NCBI GenBank assembly: GCA_016763095.1
Contig: JAESUK010000140.1
Location: 1-6,619 of the forward strand
Reading direction: 5' to 3'
Source of the DNA: Alphaproteobacteria bacterium
GTDB taxonomy: Bacteria; Pseudomonadota; Alphaproteobacteria; Micavibrionales; Micavibrionaceae
Length of the DNA: 6,619 nucleotides
The first letter of the stretch is position 1; each line of letters opens with the position of its first letter. The position numbers were made by a program, and so were the translations under genes. Positions 5,127-6,619 of the stretch are shown here, piece after piece. The notes under the pieces are model-generated. The model saw only the letters and a program-made list of their open reading frames with translations, did no database searches and was not told the origin of the DNA.

Positions 5127-6143
5127 TTATACCTCTTTATAGCTTTTGGTTTGTTGTTTTATAAAGAAGAGAAGGGCTTTTTTCTCTTTCGCTGGGAAAT
5201 GTGCTTCGATCGGTAGTGTTAGGACGCTGTCCTTAAAGTCACCATCTGGAAGTCTTACAAAGTCTTTTTCAGTGGTAATGAGCAGAGTATCATTCTTTTT
5301 TGCCCGCTTTTCCAATTTTTTAAGATCACTATTCGTAAAGATATGGTGATCAGGGAAGGATACCATTTTTTTAATATCCAGACCTTTTTCCTCAAGCGTG
5401 TTTTTGAATTTTTGTGGGTGGGCAATTCCGCAGAATGCGATGTAGTCTTTCTTTTTATTCGCTTTCCAACCCGTTTTTATCTTTACGGTTGCTCGGAAGA
5501 TTGGTTTTCCTTTTGGGATTAAGGCCTCAATACCATAGTTATCTTCGCCGATTATGATAAAAGCATCTGCTTTTTTGAGACCACCTTCTAATGGCTCTCT
5601 CAATGGTCCTGCTGGGATGGTTCTTTGATTTCCAAAACCATATGTTCCGTCGACAACGATAAAGCTAATATCTTTTTTAAGAGAGTTGTTTTGAAAACCA
5701 TCATCCATAATGATAATGTCGGTGTTTCTGTGGGTAGCAAGTTCAGCCCCGTGGTAACGATTTTGTGAGACAATTGTTTTTGCATGCTTATTAAGTAAAA
5801 GAGCCTCATCACCCCAAATTGCTGCATTTCTTGATAAATCGACATACTCAGGTCCTAACACATTTCCACCATAGCCACGGGTTAGAAAGTTAGGTTCCAT
5901 AAAGTCGTTATGCTCTGTTAGAATTTTGGATAGTGCGATACATGTTGGTGTTTTTCCTGCGCCGCCAATGTTTAAATTTCCTATACAAATCACTGGGATA
6001 TTTACGCTGTGAGAGACTTGTAGGGAGCGGTTTATTTTGTCACCCGTTCGATAAAAAAAAGCAAAAGGCATCGCCAAACAGGACAAGAGTCTTGGAAAGA
6101 AGCCTGTGCGTTTATACCAGAATGTGGGTGTGTTTGCGCTCAT
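5127..6143 (-). CDS. lpxK: Tetraacyldisaccharide 4'-kinase
   Basis: LpxK phosphorylates the 4' position of the tetraacyl disaccharide to give lipid IVA, at the cytoplasmic face of the inner membrane. The 338 residues are the usual family length. Seen in order: the family opening F-W-Y (8-10); an amphipathic/hydrophobic membrane-associating helix at about 15-31; the P-loop G-N-L-N-I-G-G-A-G-K-T at 55-65 with K64; L-T-R-G-Y-G-G at 87-93; W-G-D-E-A-L-L-L at 110-117, where D112 is the likely catalytic-base equivalent; the D-D-G-F-Q motif at 147-151; P-A-G-P-L-R-E-P at 177-184; D-H-H at 265-267; and T-T-E-K-D-F-V-R-L at 290-298. The start at 6143 follows the waaA stop by 4 nt and matches the family's usual beginning, although no clear Shine-Dalgarno is visible, so it probably relies on coupled translation. 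The function is certain at family level. Confidence 0.95.
   Translation of the reverse strand: MSANTPTFWYKRTGFFPRLLSCLAMPFAFFYRTGDKINRSLQVSHSVNIPVICIGNLNIGGAGKTPTCIALSKILTEHNDFMEPNFLTRGYGGNVLGPEYVDLSRNAAIWGDEALLLNKHAKTIVSQNRYHGAELATHRNTDIIIMDDGFQNNSLKKDISFIVVDGTYGFGNQRTIPAGPLREPLEGGLKKADAFIIIGEDNYGIEALIPKGKPIFRATVKIKTGWKANKKKDYIAFCGIAHPQKFKNTLEEKGLDIKKMVSFPDHHIFTNSDLKKLEKRAKKNDTLLITTEKDFVRLPDGDFKDSVLTLPIEAHFPAKEKKALLFFIKQQTKSYKEV
5131..5136 (-). promoter_or_regulatory. Ribosome binding site of the lpxL-type gene inside the end of lpxK
   Basis: The minus strand reads AGAGGT, then 6 nt, then ATG at 5124. It overlaps the last sense codons of lpxK. Together with the 2-nt gap between stop and start, this points to coupled translation. 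It is the only clear Shine-Dalgarno in the right-hand gene cluster. Confidence 0.6.
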
Positions 6144-6147
6144 GAGC

Positions 6148-6618
6148 TTATGTATAGGATATATCTGCTTTTAAGAAAAGAGGTTCTATCTCGTCTATCA
6201 CGTGATTTATGACCCCAGATTTATGTGAAGCAAACTTTTGACCTGCTTCAATGAGGCTGTTTCTTGAGGCATGATTGTTGAAAAGATCTTCTATGTATGA
6301 GGCTAAATCTTGTTTTGATGGAACGACTTTGGCTGCCTTTGCCTCAAGCATCGCGGCAAATAGCTCTGTTTGGTTTTGATAGTTTGGTCCTGTGAGTACT
6401 GCAGAATCAAGTAAGGATGCTTCTATTGGGTTGTGACCGCCACCACCGTCGTCACTAAAGGAGCGCCCAATTACAGCAACTTCAGATAGTTTATAAAACA
6501 AACCAAGCTCGCCAAGTGTATCTGCAACATAGATATCTGTTGTCGGGGCTGGTGTTTGTGTCTCTGAGCGCAGTTCAATGGATAGGTTTGAGGTGCTACA
6601 TTCTCTTAAAATTTCATC
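6148..6618 (-). CDS. waaA: 3-deoxy-D-manno-octulosonic acid (Kdo) transferase, carboxy-terminal part (enters from the right edge)
   Basis: The minus-strand frame is open from the window edge to the TAA at 6148, giving the last 156 residues. WaaA (KdtA) is a GT-B fold glycosyltransferase that adds Kdo from CMP-Kdo to lipid IVA at the inner membrane. The visible part is the nucleotide-sugar-binding half: I-Y-V-A-D-T-L-G-E-L-G-L-F-Y-K at about 29-43, then V-A-V-I-G-R-S-F, then G-G-H-N-P-I-E-A with L-T-G-P-N shortly after, all hallmarks of the family. The loop before G-G-H-N-P reads S-D-D-G-G, slightly longer and more glycine-rich than the usual S-L-V-x-x-G-G-H-N-P. An internal TTG near 6501 is not a start; the frame continues upstream without a stop. 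One or two Kdo additions cannot be distinguished. It leads the visible operon with lpxK directly behind. Confidence 0.93.
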   Translation of the reverse strand, partial: DEILRECSTSNLSIELRSETQTPAPTTDIYVADTLGELGLFYKLSEVAVIGRSFSDDGGGGHNPIEASLLDSAVLTGPNYQNQTELFAAMLEAKAAKVVPSKQDLASYIEDLFNNHASRNSLIEAGQKFASHKSGVINHVIDEIEPLFLKADISYT

Positions 6619-6619
6619 T

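Larger units (their letters stand above)
1163..6618 (-). other. Probable transcription unit waaA-lpxK-lpxL type-aroG-gltX
   Basis: Five same-strand genes follow each other with gaps of 4, 2, 53 and 9 nt and no terminator-like hairpin with a T-run between them. Three genes are for lipid A-Kdo assembly; the last two belong to aromatic biosynthesis and tRNA charging. The 53-nt gap before aroG is the one place where the unit could be split by its own promoter. The main promoter lies right of the window. No convincing terminator is seen after gltX, where only 13 nt separate it from the convergent small gene. Confidence 0.6.

Noticed and set aside
5600..6145. Open frames of 70-81 residues overlapping lpxK
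   Set aside because: Out-of-frame or antisense shadows of lpxK, which has all its family motifs intact.

Overview
The window looks like a stretch of chromosome from a moderately AT-rich Gram-negative bacterium, most likely an alphaproteobacterium. The evidence is lipid A/Kdo genes (waaA, lpxK, an lpxL-type acyltransferase), a class II DAHP synthase of the proteobacterial type, and a TrmJ amino terminus whose wording (Q-M-G-E-N-I-G-A-S-A-R-A-M-L-N) matches alphaproteobacterial TrmJ as I remember it. This placement is by recognition only. There are no mobile elements, CRISPR arrays, rRNA genes or recognisable tRNA genes.

Right-hand block (about 1163-6618, all on the minus strand; transcription runs from high to low coordinates). 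waaA (carboxy-terminal part, entering at the right edge) is followed after 4 nt by lpxK, after 2 nt by an lpxL/htrB-like acyltransferase gene, after 53 nt by a class II DAHP synthase gene, and after 9 nt by an unusual glutamyl-tRNA synthetase gene. The first three genes act together in late lipid A-Kdo assembly: 4'-phosphorylation, Kdo transfer and secondary acylation. The last two make the first shikimate-pathway intermediate and charge tRNA with glutamate, so they are metabolically separate. The only gap big enough for a promoter is the 53-nt one before the DAHP synthase. It contains a 7+7 inverted repeat over a possible -35 element.

Middle block (717-1162). A very AT-rich 200-nt intergenic region carries a good sigma70-like promoter (TTGACA, 17 nt, TATAAC) and a strong ribosome binding site for a 76-residue unknown protein on the plus strand. 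That gene ends tail-to-tail with the synthetase gene, 13 nt apart. Inverted repeats surround the promoter.

Left-hand block (1-716, minus strand). A 142-residue unknown protein is followed after 47 nt by the start of trmJ, which runs off the left edge. A perfect 14-bp palindrome lies just before the trmJ start codon.

Most of the window is ordinary housekeeping. What deserves a second look is the two unknown small genes transcribed divergently from one AT-rich region, the dyads at three start regions, and the divergent GluRS with an incomplete zinc site. I did not find convincing evidence of a new multi-gene system.
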